Assembly: GCA_035582835.1 (NCBI GenBank) | Contig: JAYKAV010002788.1 | Span: 1,110,125 to 1,174,124 of the forward strand | DNA length: 64,000 bases | Source: Phoebastria nigripes | Taxonomy: Eukaryota > Chordata > Aves > Procellariiformes > Diomedeidae | Reading direction: 5' to 3' | Shown here: positions 10,801 through 24,700 of the stretch, in pieces | Layout of the letters: each line of letters begins with the position of its first letter | Position numbering within the stretch: position 1 is the first letter of the stretch | Made by a program: the position numbers and the translations under genes | Notes under the pieces: generated by a model | Databases searched by the model: none | What the model was told of the DNA's origin: nothing | What the model saw: only the letters and a program-made list of their open reading frames with translations

Positions 10801-13800
10801 AAAGCATGGGAGTTTTATTTCTGTAAGTATCAATAATAACAAGTTTTTTCTTCTGACTTTGAAGTTGGCAGTCATGGGGGCTGTGAGCTTTCTTGGCTTT
10901 GTGAAAAACCTGTAATTGCACATAGGCTCTTTCATAGCTGTTTTCCCAGGTTTGAAGTTAGGTAACATTAACAAGACAAGCATAACAGCATGGAAGACTT
11001 TGGGTAAAGTAACTTCCCTTAAATGAGTTTTACTTCATTGCCGTATCTACTCTGCAGAATTGTGACAGCCTATTTAGTGCCTCAGGAAAAGTAGGATCTA
11101 CGTAAGGTGAATTTTCTACTTAAATGCTTTATTGTCATACCCTCACCTCTTTATTCTCACAGGGGGGAAATCCATTTTTCAGGCCTCCTTTATGCTTCAT
11201 AAATGAGCAGAAGCCTACAATTTGGTTTCTAGTGACTCTTTTACATCAAGCTTGGTTATATAAGGGTATCTGTTCTGTAAAGTAGTGGAGTGATTTATCA
11301 TGCATAAAACAGATTAGATGATTTCATAATCTCATCTATGTGAAATCTGTGGAGAAAAAAAATAGCCACAAAATATTTTTCATCTCCTTTTGCACATAAC
11401 CTTTTAATAGTTAGAAATTCTTCTAAGCCCATGCAAGATATAAGATGTGTGGGCTTTCCTATTTTATATGCTTTCTAGGCCATCATGTATGTCGATGAAT
11501 TTCCTGTCTGGCTGAAGAATAGTAGTAGTAAACAGCAGTGTTTGGTTCCATTCCCTTAGATGTGGTCTAAAGCCTTCAAACTTACNTTTGAAAGTCCATT
11601 CAAATATATTTGTAGTTGTTTAAGAAGCTATGCTTAGGAGTAATTGGTTTAGATTTAATGAAATTTATCATACAAAAGTTCATAAGGTCACACTTCCAGT
11701 GTTTCCGCCTTTCACTAAGACACTGTCAGGGTCTCAGCAAAAGTGTTGCCGTAGCTTAGTTTACTGAGTTAGTTGGGCCTGTCCTCTCTGCTGCTCGCAC
11801 AGTCCTGCCTTCCTCTCCTGTGCTGGCAGTAGTGCTTCTGCACTTGTGTGCAGTACCTTGAAGTACCAGCTTGCTGTCCTGGCACAAGAAGAGGGATGGG
11901 ACCTGGAAAGTTCAGACTTAGTTTCACGATAGATTTACAGCCTTACAATATAGGTGCCTGCACCTGGTTTTCCTAGTATTTATTTATAGAATTCAACTGT
12001 GAAGTTACTAACTTCTTGGGCACAAAAGTACCTATTCCCCCTTTTCCCATGCCTCTGAAGAAACTAGCTGGAGTGTTCTTACACTTTGAGAAGAATGATA
12101 AAAATAAGATGACAATGCATGATTGTGGGGTTTTTTAGGCAATTCAACTAATGAGTGTTTGGTAGGAGAATACTTGGTATGAGACTGATGTGCTAATATA
12201 CCATGTGTTCGTAGTTTGGAAAATCTTGCTGCTCGTTCTGCAGAAAGTTCTATATGCTGAATCTGTCAACAAATTTCAGGGCTGAATGTGTTCATCTGGC
12301 TAACATTGATTCAGCATTGCATTTGGAGGTGGACTTAAGCTCAAAAAAAGTGCGAAGGTCTGTAATTTTCTAATTCTGAGTGTGTAAGGTATGTTGTAGA
12401 GTATTTTAATGGTGAGAAATAAATTATTTGCTATGGAACTGCATTTCACTAGTATTTCTTTTGACCGCCATCTTTTTCTCTTTAGAGGATTTTTCTGTAA
12501 TTAATATTGCATTTCTTGATTAAAAATAATTNTTTATGTATTTTTTAATAGCTCACAGGAGTCCTAGATGATTGTTTATGTGACATAGAAAGCATTGATG
12601 ACTTCAATACTTTCAAGATCTTCCCCAAAATACAGAAACTGCAAGAACGTGATTACTTCAGATATTACAAGGTACAATTAGAATGGTATTTTCCTGAATA
12701 ATTTAAATAAAATCCAGAAGATAGAGGGAGGATTGCATATCAAATCAACTTGCCTATATTAAGTTGTCTTTTAGAAGCCCACAGCTCTTTAATTTGGTTG
12801 TAGCAGGTTTTCAGTCCCTGACAGTTATGTTGGTAATAAGTCATGTTTGCTGTGTTAATCCTGGAGTCAGTGACAGTAAATCATGACTGCTTTCATTGAA
12901 CTGATAAGTGGTAATTTTACAGGTAGTATCTTTGTACTGCTGCATCTAGAAAAGGATTGTATATTAGCAACTTTCTGACAGCATGCGGTACTTGTCTTCT
13001 AAGAAATGCGCGTAATTTGAAATGGAAATGTTGCAATGATTTCCTTTTCTTATAAGTTGCTGTCTTAGTTCTGATTTTAGTGTTTGCTATCTAGAGAACC
13101 GTTATTCCTTTGAAAAATAGGTAAAAATATTCAATTTTCAAGTAGTATGTAATAACACTTTTTTATGACTTGAAACATTTTTTTCTCTGTATTAGAATCT
13201 GATGAGCAAAATAAGACTTTGAAGCCTGATACTTCTGTTTTCAGATATGCTTATGTTGAAAATGAGGTTGCATTTTGACTGAGCTAATCAGATGGTTGCC
13301 AGCCACTAGAAAAAGGAGGTTACACTCCTTTAGGGCAGACCGTCCTGCCCATTCCCTACTTTTAGCTCTTGGGCTTGTCTGACTGTGCATTAGGCCAATG
13401 CATCTCTTTAAGCTGGTAGATTTTTTAGTTTGGATATTTGGGTTTGGTTGTTGGGGTGGTTTTTTTTTTTTTTTCCCCCAGGATGTAGCAAGTTATCTAG
13501 CTGATCTGGGATCAGACAAGTATTAAACTCATGCAAGATGGGGTTATGAATGTGAGGAAGGAGAAAAAAGCGCTAGAATCTTCCCTTTCTAGTCTGAGCA
13601 AGCAGTAATGTGTAACTTCACCCTGAGTCTCCTCCTGCTACATGATACAGTTCTAACTTCACTTTTCAGGAGAAACAAGATATGTGCAACTTCAGTGATA
13701 ATACATTACATAGTAGTGGTAATTAGATTCTCCAGAGGCAACAGAAAGATAAAAACAAAGTATTTGAAGAAGAGGAGCAACAGGTATACAAGGTTTTAAA

Positions 13801-16800
13801 CAACAGTAATTTCATCCTGCAAATTTAGAACTAATCTTCATTTCAACAGCAGTTCTGCAGATCATACTTTAATGGTGTGTTGCAATCCTACCTCATCTTT
13901 CATACTGATCTTCCTAATAGATGGGCAATTACAAGGGCCAGTGTGCAGTCCACCCATCGCTGCACATTATTTAGTACTTGCAGTTGTGACAGTGAAGAAT
14001 CTGTGTTGAACAAGCAAACTGAATAAGTCAGTCAGAACGTTTTTCACCCTTTCCCCTCTGAAAAAGCAACAGAGTTTTTTTGATGTCCCTGCACAGAATC
14101 ATGGAAGTGCTATTAAGTGCATAGATGGATGTGGAAATTGTGAGGGTAGGCAATGGTCATCTAGGTCAACTACAGTGTAGATAAATACTGAATTAAGCGT
14201 AGGGGGAGTATTCTTGTTCTGGAGTGAAAACACTCCTACTCTGAAGTAATTTAATTTGTAATAGGAATTTGGATCATGAACTTCTGTAACTACAGTCACA
14301 GTATTCCCATTGTGTTACTAGTTCAACAGCCATAAAAGAACTCAAACTTTAATGTATAATACTGAATGGACTAGGTAGTTTTTATTTAAAGGCCGAAGAA
14401 AACTTTCTTTTTAAAGTCTTGCTGAAATTGTGCTAGGTGGTTTCTAGATAGTTAGTGGAACACTTCTCAATGAAAGAAATAAAGGAATAAAAAATTTTGT
14501 CTCTGTATAGTTTTATACATCAAAACATACAAACTATGGAAGCCTCATGATAAGGAATCTAACTTTTAATCTGTGACAAGTGTTGAATAATACTCTAAAC
14601 GATAATAATGAAATCTAATACTTCGGACCCTGAAGAAAGTAGAAGGTTGTTTATGTAGTCAGTGCATGATTGGTATTGATTAAAGTACAATTGCTATACA
14701 ACCTCAGTTTTTCTCAGAAGTGTGTGTGCACNCTGGTTTTTAGTGCTCTTGAATCATTCTGGGGCTAGTATATCTTGATTTGCAAGTGTTCTTTCTGAAT
14801 TAATCTGCAGTTTAGACAGCAGTATTCTTTTATTTACAGTGTTCCTCTGTGTAAGAACAGCAACTGCCTGGTTACTTCTATCTTCCTAAGTGTGTTAGCA
14901 TTTTTTTATTGTTAAGAGTTTAGTCTCAATCTTTGAACCTATTAGGTATAGCAACAATACTGTTCTTTAAAGTGTATGACTATTAATTTAGTATACAGCT
15001 TGTATGTATTTTTTTCCATAANCTAGCATAAGGATTAGTTTTCTGGCTTAAGATTTATAGATTTAAATAATTTTTATAAGCACATTTATAATTCTTAAAT
15101 TTTTGTGTTGAAACTGCTCTAGGGCCTGATACCATCCTTGAGATATTAGGCTTAATTTATAGTGCGTTTTGTAGAACTCTTGCTGTGTCTGACCACAGAA
15201 TCAAATTCAATATCTGCAACAGTTTCAAATAAGTGATACATCAAATCGTTCAAGATGTAGTTTGTTGGATATAAGTAGTGACTTCAGTTGAATATCTTCA
15301 TGAATAGTATTTATCAACTGAAGAAAACTAGTACAAGCTGTGCTAAAGGAAAACAAGTAAAAGAATAGAAGTAATTTTTGTTTTGTGTGGGGTGTTTTTT
15401 TTTTTACTTTGAACATTTTAAAACTGACTTTTTATCTGGAAAATAGTGGTTGCTACTGAGGATAAATGCTTTGTATTTTATTTGTAATGTTAGCTTTCAA
15501 AGATGGTGTACTTCTGCAGTGTTTCTGGTTGATCACGCAGGAAAACGTTTAGTTTGTAGTCTTTAGTTTAGGAGTGATGAGGTCAAAGTGTTTTTTATCA
15601 CTAATGTTTGTTAGTATGTATAAGGCTACTGTAAAGGAAAGCTGGGTTTTGTTTTTTTTTTTCTTCACTGACTTTCACATTGACAATCATTGAAGTGTAG
15701 TAAAGTGTTTGAATCTCTTGCCATGTAGTATATACTAATATATGTGGTACTCCCTGCTTTTATTGTGCNATTTGATGACAAATAGGAGCACTAATTGTCA
15801 CAGGATTTGCTGGTAATGTTTCTGAAGTGGTTTCTCGTCATTATTTGTATTTGTACTATATCACGTCTCTAATTTGAAGCCATTATGATACTCATTCTTC
15901 CTTGACTAGCTATGATGTGTAGTAATGATAGCCTGNTTTTATTGCTTGAAATCTGAAATCATCCAAGCACTTATTTGAATTAGTAAACTTGTGCCCTGTC
16001 TGTCCTCCATCAAATGTATTTTCTTGATCAGTATAGTACAAGTACAACTGGTTGTAAGTACAACCATTTTAGAGCTGCATATGTCTGATTTGCCTTCTTT
16101 TTAGTAGTTTATTTACTGCTTTGAAGTTACATTAGTGGTGAGAGATTTAATTTGTGCTTTAACATACTATGTGTTTGTGTCCACTGGAGACCATTATCAC
16201 TAACAATTCCACTGCGGCAAGCTTCAGCTTATATACTCAGAGGGAGAGTAGTTAAAAGAAACCAACAAACTGACCAAACCCCCACAAAACCCCCCAAACT
16301 TAAAGTACTAAATTTAACCCTTTTTCCTTGTATCCTTTCCTTTAATTTGAAAGGATTTCCTGATACTGAGAGCTCTTCCTTTTAAAGTTGCTTTATGTAA
16401 GTGTTGATTGTAAACTTTTGGTTTTGTACGTTTAGGTCAACCTGAAGAGACCATGCCCATTTTGGGCTGATGATGGCCATTGTTCTATCAAAGATTGTCA
16501 CGTAGAGCCTTGTCCTGAGGTATGGATCAAATAATATAAAATAGAAAAAGGTTATTTGGTTAAAAAGTTTGCTAATTTGCAGCGACTAATACTATACTAA
16601 CAATATTTACTAATGAGAACTTAAATTTAAATAGAAGAGTGACAATAAAATTATTTTCCATTTCAAAAGCAGAAATACAACCAAAGTATTTTAAAGTCTT
16701 AGTCATTTTACCAATAAAACAAATAACTTGAAGAATAAGTCTCTTCTAAGCTCTAGCACTATTTTGGATATAACATGTTGAGAAGGTAAAGGAGCAAGTT

Positions 16801-19800
16801 AATTATTTAAAAACAAGTTTGCTTTGACCTCTGTAGGAATGATATTTAATTTGTAGATTTTAATCAAGCCTAATAATTTCTATGAACAGTGTAAAAACTG
16901 TGATTTGTTTTTTGTTTTTAGAGCAAAATACCTGTTGGAATTAAGGCTGGGAGCTCTAATAAAGTAAGTAGTCATTTATTTTAAGTTCTTTCTGATTTTT
17001 TTTTTTTTTTTAAATCTTAACATTACAGTAGCTGTGTGACTTTTTATTACAAACCTTCAGTCTTGGCATAGTGATGAAATTGTTAACATAACTGATCAGT
17101 TCCTGTATGTGGCTTTACATTTTTACTTTTATGTATAATAGTGTTTCTGACATAGCTCGTACTGTCATGTCATTCTGAGTCTGTCATAGCTTGAGAGCTG
17201 GTGCAGACTGAATCAATGAATGTCCAGGGACAGCAGTACATGGCCACAGAATGCCTGATGCAAAATTCTTTGTTCATTTCTGAGTACAGGCCACCTTCTA
17301 TAAAGCCATAGGCTAAGATGCACAGATGCAGTAGCAGTGCAGTCTTTTGTAAGAATCGTATATAACCACAACCTTTAATATTAAAAGAACCTGAACGATT
17401 ACATGTAGTTTTGCCATGTCTAATCTTGAGCAGGTCATTAGTCTAAAGATGATTTGGTCATTCGTCTAAAGACAATTTAGGCTAAAGTGGTCAGTGCAAG
17501 CTTAAGTAGTCAGTCTGTGCTGTTGGCTTTTGCTTGCTTCTCTCCAAGCCATCCTTCCTAGATCACCAAGTGATCTTAGCAAAGCCAAAAAAGTAAAGAG
17601 GGTACATACACCTAGAAAAGAGGTCAGAGCAGAAAGACAAACAACCCTCCCCCAGCCCCAAATCCCAAACACAGTGCCCAAGAATAAGGATTTTAGCAGT
17701 TGATGGGATAATGGTGCCCAAATGAGAGATCTTCCTGTTGAGTGCCTTGGCTGTGTCGCAGACTCATACTTACTCTTGCCTAACTATCACATCTCCATCC
17801 TCCCCAGTACTTTCCACCTCGCTGGGCAGCCATAGTTGCTGCTTGCCTCACCTGAGTGTAGTTCGCCATATCATAAATGACCATTGGCATTAGGTTTAGA
17901 CTTTATGCCAAGAAAGATTACCGAAGACAGCTGAGGGGAATACTTCATCATGAACTGATGACTCTCTATCCTGCTGTCATGAACAGTGCAGNCAAGTCTG
18001 TCCAAACTTTAGCTCAAGAGGAAGTCTCATCTCCTGTTTATACATATATTGTTAAGCTCACTCTGAAGTAAAGTATGCCTCTTCATTTAAAGGTTTCTGG
18101 TGATCAGAGAAGAAACATCTTTCTCACTGACATGACTTAAATGTCAGTCATTCACCGTTTCAGCACAAGCAGCAGTAGTTGTTCTGGGAAAACTTTGGCA
18201 CTATCTCTGGGCAGACGATCTTGAATTTTAGCTGGATAATCTATTGCCAGTTCTCTTTTTCATTGACTCTGTTCTCTTCCAAGCTTGATTGTAGAGAAAC
18301 TGATGCCTGAAATACCCTAATGCCTCCTAAAGAGGCCTTTTAAGACTTTAAAGACTGTTTTAGAAAGGATTCTTCTAGTAGGCATTTGAGCTTCCTGATT
18401 GATTAATCTTGAGAGCCATAAGTAAGTTGTTAATTAGTAGCCAAAGAGTATGCTGTTCTTGAGATACTTCACATGAGCATATTGAATTGGACTTTGGAAG
18501 TGAAAAATCAGCCACCTTTTGCTTTCACCACAATAAAGAAACTGGGATATCTTCTTTGGGAAGCTGTCATTTGCTGGTATATTTGCTACAGTTGTTTCCT
18601 TTGAATTGCCTTGTAGGTTGTTGCAACGAGCTACAGTAATGAAAGTTGGGCTATTCTGCACCTTTAATCTGTAGTAGAACAAAGACACTAATATCTACTG
18701 CTTCTCTGTCGGAAAACAAAATATTTCTGCAGGCAAATTGTCATCAGGACTGACACCATTTTCTTACGTCTTACAATTCAGTTAAAGATCTTTGTTGGAG
18801 CCAATTAAAAATTGATAATCTCATTTAATACCCCTTTTAAGGAAACATCAAACTCATCTTAGTATGAATGTTTTGTTTCAAGGACTATGCAAGTACTGTG
18901 CTATTAGCCTGTGCTTGGTCCATTTGGGAAAGTCCTGCATCTTGTGGATTACCCTTAAAGTANTGGTTTAAAAAAAAACAAAACATGTTTTTCCTCTGGG
19001 GACATGCATATCCAGTTTCTCTCTTTCACTTTCATCCTGGTAGTGTCTGCCTTGGAAAGGTGAAAACAACCAAAGGCATCTTTTTAATAATGAGAGCTAT
19101 AATCTCTTGAGAAGATTACTCAGGGTAGAATCCTGCGGAGAAGTTTTCTGTGGTCTAAGTGCTTGGCTTCTGCGCAGTTTCCTATTGCCCTTCTCTCCTA
19201 ATGTAGATGAGCTTGTAAACTCCTAGCTTTCATGGGGGATTTTTTTGTTTGTTTGCTGAACCATAGAGAGAACAGTTCTTCTTTTGAAAGCTCATCTAGC
19301 CACAAAGACCAGGGTTACACTTCCACGGCTTCGCCACAGAAGTGCAGTTAGCCATAGAGGATCTCTTTTTAATTCTTGGCACTGACATAAGCTTTTTGAA
19401 ATGGTGTTGGAGAGGCCCAAAGTAGTTTCCCTTTCTATAGTCCTGTTTCATTTGAGTGGTGAGCACATTTTGGGGGGCTAGACATTAAAGAACTGTCACG
19501 ACAGCTGCTGTATTAATCTTTGAAGCAAGGGACAGGATGCAGTAACTCAAGGTTACAACATTTAATTTAATATTTTACTTTCTGCCCACCTCTTTTCTGT
19601 TTTCTTCCAGAAACTGGTCTTAGGAGATCCTGCTTTGGCAGGAACAGATACTTTGTCCTGATCTAGTCAGTGGTCACAGAGCACTGATCCAATAGCTGTT
19701 GCTGTTAAACACTGGAGAATAGTGAAGCCTGGAAACATGTTTTGAGACTTGAATGTTCATCCTGTTTGAAACCTTAAATTTAGGATTATATTCTTGGCAG

Positions 19801-21722
19801 TAATTTTTTTCACTTCAGGGTAGGGATTGGTTTGCAACTCTAGACATGCAGAATGTTTACTTCAGCATCTCAGTATGTTATTTCATCAGCAGTATCTGTT
19901 TCATTCTAGGTCAGATCCATTCCTTGTTCAGATTTTTCCATTTAACATCCATATGATGCTAAAGAATGAGCCACCACACCTGGCAAATCCAAGAAAATTG
20001 AGTGAGAAGTTCCTTTTAGAGTAAATATTTGTTATGGGCAAGGCCCCTAACAAGGTTTAAATTATTTGGGTTTTTTAATCTCCTTCACTTCTTTGGTCTT
20101 CAGTAGGTTCTGCTATTTTTCCTTGTATTGGTTCTGGCAAATGCATTTTTAAAGCAAGTCATCGTGCTTACTCATCTGAACAGTTTTAATTAAATCCTTT
20201 CTTTCTTGAGAAGTATTGTGGTATGTATTGTGGTGGTACTTTGCCTCTGGCATCTTGACCACAAGTCTGTCCTCAGAGATGAACTATTCTCTTTCTTTTA
20301 AAATTTATCAAATTATTATTATTGTTTGCTATTTCTGAAGGGTTGACCAAAGCCTTTAGCTTACATTTTTATTTTGAGCTGGTTTTGGATAGTAATCCTT
20401 CATGTCAATATGTATGTGCCCTGAAGTGAAAGGAAGCCAGCAGTTTAGCTTTATATAAGCTATCAGTTACTTAACATTAAATCATTTTCTGTATTTCTTG
20501 AGGGTTGTGATAAGGTAGAAATCTGTAAACCTAAGGCTCAGTCTGCAAAAGAAAACACACACAGAGAAAAAAAACCCCAACCCAAAAACCTCACAAAAGA
20601 GGCAATTAAGTTTGTTTACCTTTTAAAAGAGCACTGATACTATCTATTATGTTCCAAAACTGTTAGAAGGATTTTTTTTTTTTTTAGCTTTAAGCTGACA
20701 GACTTAACAAATTCCTTGCTGACATAACCATATTATTGTAGAATAGTAGAGTTTAATCTTTAATTCTTCAAATTTTTTCCTTAGAATTATTCTGATAGTA
20801 AGTCTATTTTGGTGGATTACTTTTTTAAAAAATACTGTAGAATTAGAGTTCAGCTTAAATACTTCAATTCTGGCTTTAAAATAGTCAAAATTTGAGTTCA
20901 GCTTGAAAAGCCTCTCTTCCAGACCTGTGCATGTCTAAAGCATGCCAATGAATCGGATTAAATGAAACATGAGGGGAAAATGGCCGAAACTGATACATTT
21001 TCCTACTGAGATGACCAATGAAACTTGGGGTATGATTATGCTTGCAAAATACAAGGTATGTTTATAGGTATGACACTGCTTGTCTTCCAAGCTCCTTTTA
21101 CAAGAATGTAAATAAGTATCTGAAACACTTCAGAACTCCATTTAATTTAAACAAACAAACAAACAAAAAAATTAAAAAAGCAAAACAAAAAAAATTTTGA
21201 CATATTTAGCTGAATTTTCTGCAGTAGTTAAATCCACAGAGCGAAATTGGCCTTATGAAATTGAGTGAAGAAAAATAGAAATAAGAAATGTTCCAGAATT
21301 ACTTACTGCTTCTAGAATCTGAGGATTTTCTCTGATACTAGCCAATTTACTGCTAAACCTAGAAATACCTTTCACAGCACCTGCTCTCAGAGAATTTTAG
21401 GTAATTCATTTGTATTGTATTCATTAAATATGAACTTTCTTACAGTATTCAAAAGCGGCAAATAATTCCAAAGAATTGGAAGACTGTGAGCAAGCTAACA
21501 AACTGGGAGCAGTTAACAGTACCTTAAGGTATGCTGTGATTTACAAAAATAGTACAAAAATAGTAACAAAGGAGCATTTCGTTTTGTCTGTCTTGGTTTT
21601 GCAATGTGCTGTTTTTTGTTCTTCATTCTTTCCATAGCCCGTTAGAAAGTAAATGTGAAATGATGCAAGAACATCTGAAGGTAAAGGTGTTGAGTGATAA
21701 CTAGACTTTTCTTTTTTTCTTT

Positions 21723-21776
<54 letters not shown>

Positions 21777-24700
21777 TACACTTTGATATTATTTGAAAGA
21801 GTTATCTTACAGCATCAAGAGTCAGAGGAAACTTGCAAATAAACCCACCTTTTTTCTACTTTTTACCAGTATCAGTCTTTGTTCTTGATGACTGTGCTGG
21901 ATTAAGGGGTTCTGTCCAGCTCTGTCCCTCTGTTACACTGATGTGCCTGTTTGTGATCATTCAGTGAACCAGGTCAGGGAGCTTGTGAGTTACTTTTGTT
22001 GTTGGCAAAGTTATTTTTAGCTTGGATCAATTCCCTGATCTTGCTTATTGCATGGCACAGTCAAGGTTGGGTGGGAGGAATTCTGCAGGATGATGTTGCC
22101 CCTGAGTAGGAAAGTGTGTGGAACAGCACTCAGAAAAACTTGCATTCTACTAGATTCCCCACTTTTAAAAAGTAGAAATAGAAAAATCAATTCTTCACTG
22201 TTGATGGAGAGGTGTGGTGTCTTTGGCCACAGATTTCAGCAGTTCTACCTGACAGAGATGTTGAAACTCTTTCCTGTCATCTGACAAAATGGGACTGCCA
22301 TGAAGAAGCGACTGCTTCTGCCTGGTGTGCAGTGCTTTAAACCAAACTGGGTAGAGCCCTTATCCAAGGTTTTTTAGGGGAAATAAGAAACTATTAACTC
22401 TCTTCCACTCCTGTAGGGCAAAAGAATATGAGATTGAGTACACATATGGAGAGCTAAAGAGAATGCCTTTTGTGAGAGTAGGATGGACAATTGAAGTTGG
22501 GAGAGGGCAGGTAATGGTTCTTGCCTGCTAGTAATTACTGGAGAAGTTCCTCACATAATGCCAAGTATAAAGTCTCCTACTGTGATTTGGCAGAAGGTTA
22601 GAAATGTATCTGGCTCTAGAATTGCCTCTGTAGAATTGAGCTAGTACTAATTTGATCAAACGGAATAGGTTGTTTTCATTATTTCAAGGTGCTTCACTGC
22701 ACCCTGGAGCAGAGTTCCCAATTTAACTTGCTTACGTTTTGCTGTCAGTAGTGTGGCATCNGTAGTTCTGTGCTGCACATATGTGTAGAAGAAAGCATTC
22801 AGCTTTTGGTACTGTTTGCGTTTCATAGTGTGGGAACTTCAAAGTACTTGCCTGTCTGGTACAGTACACCTTTGAAAATGCTAGGCTGAGTGGAATACCA
22901 TTATTATTTAAAAGGCTTAAGACAAATCATATTCATAGAGTAATTTAGCTTGGAAGGGGCTTTTAGACATCCAGTCTCCCACTAAAAAGCAAGGCTAACT
23001 ATTGTAGATCTCATTGAAAGTACAGTTTACAAAAATATGATGATTCCCCCCCTCCCCAAAGTGACAGCTGCTAAAGTAGTACTTTGAAAAGTGTTAAAAA
23101 TGTATGCTATGAAAGTATTTTACCAAGCTCTTACTGAAGGAAGAGAAGTCACTGCCGCTGCACAGTTTGTTCCAATAATGATGGTGAAATCTTCTTTGCT
23201 GTCTAACATTAAGATGACTTTTTAAAGTATTGCAGTTGATGCCTGCTTGAATCTCTGTGCAGCTAACAAGCGGTAACTCCATATATTCTCGAGTTTCAGA
23301 TATAGTAATTCAGAATTCAGTTCCAAGTTAACTACTATATGTGGATTGTGTTTCTTTCAGTAGCTCTTATTGATGATGTTTATTTAAAAGTTTAAAATCA
23401 AATGTATTTTTTTCCCCTCAGTAACCAAAGTAAGGAGGCTTTCATTGACTGGGCAAGATACGATGATTCACAGGATCATTTTTGTGAACTTGATGGTAAA
23501 ATGTTTAAGCTTTTTCAGAGTGTTTGTTTTATTTGCTGTCTCTTAAAAAACACAGAAGATTACAGTTTCTCTGCAAATAACCATTTTTTAAAAGTTTTAA
23601 TTTTGTGCTAAATGGAGATGTGACAGTTCATATTATCTTACATGCAAAGAATGCAGTTTTTTACGAGGAGCATTTGGTAGTCTACATAGTGAACGTTCAC
23701 TGTTACCTCCTGTTAGTATAGTGAACAGGAGACTTTTATGGAAATAAAAAAGAAGGTAAATGGGAGCGTGTTAGCATATATTTTTTTAAAAAGCTTCTTC
23801 TCACAAAAGAGTTGCATCTAGCACAAATATAAGACAAATTACTTACAGCTGCTTCAGTTTCTTACTACTATATTATTTTTGTTGCTATTCTACTGTCTGT
23901 GCTTGGACTGAGTTTGTTCCTCTTCCAGCCTTGCTATGTTTCCAAATGATCTCTGCACTAAATTCACCCTTATTTGTAAGGACTTTTATTGGTGAAACAT
24001 TAGGATACTAGATTGTGTCTTCCCTCTGCTCCACATACGTGAGTCTTTTTATTTGCTTGTAACATTCAAAGCTCAAAGGAACGTTTTTCAGATAAACATG
24101 AGAATTGCCAAGTTCAGGAATGACTGCTAAAGGCCTTTTTAATAAATACCTTAGAAAGCTTTCTATGCTAGGAAGACTTAGGGCATAATGCAAGATATTT
24201 TAATCTACCTTTAGGCTAATGTTTGGTGTCACCTGAGAAAGTAGCAGCTGTAGTGGACTTAGCAACTGTGGTTCTCTTTCAGCACTTCTGCTGCATCTTA
24301 TCTGTGAAAATTTTCTGTATAAGCTGTTTCTGTAACAAATAGTCGGTGAGCATTGCTGTAGATCTGGACTGTTATATGCAATAAGCTGCTGTTGTCTCTA
24401 CTATCTTCAAGCTGCCTACTTAGATTTTTAAGAGGACTCAGTTGGGACAGGTATAGTTTAGGAGCGTTTCTTTTAGAAGTAATACTAACTTAAGTGGTTC
24501 CTGATTCTACCACTATCTCTCCTTACATCATGCCCTGCTGAAGGAGGATGCACTGCCCCCAGCTGTGTTCTTCCAGTGCTTTTATTGCACTGGCTCTGGC
24601 ACGCATCTTTCTACATGGTAAGCTGATTCAGCTTACTTGAATAGCGGGAAAGTAAGTTGACATCTCCCTCCCATCTCCCAGATTGTTGTGATGAACTGGC

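Larger units (their letters stand above)
21529..23421 (+). other. ERO1B: ERO1B intron 5
   Basis: GT-AG intron of 1.9 kb holding the candidate cassette exon, a T48 run and a degraded CR1-like fragment, all listed separately. No other gene seen. Confidence 0.85.

Noticed and set aside
14096..14190. Possible ancient CR1 tail in ERO1B intron 2
   Set aside because: Only scattered words (AGAATCAT, GGTCATCTAGGTC) match, too little to separate from chance.
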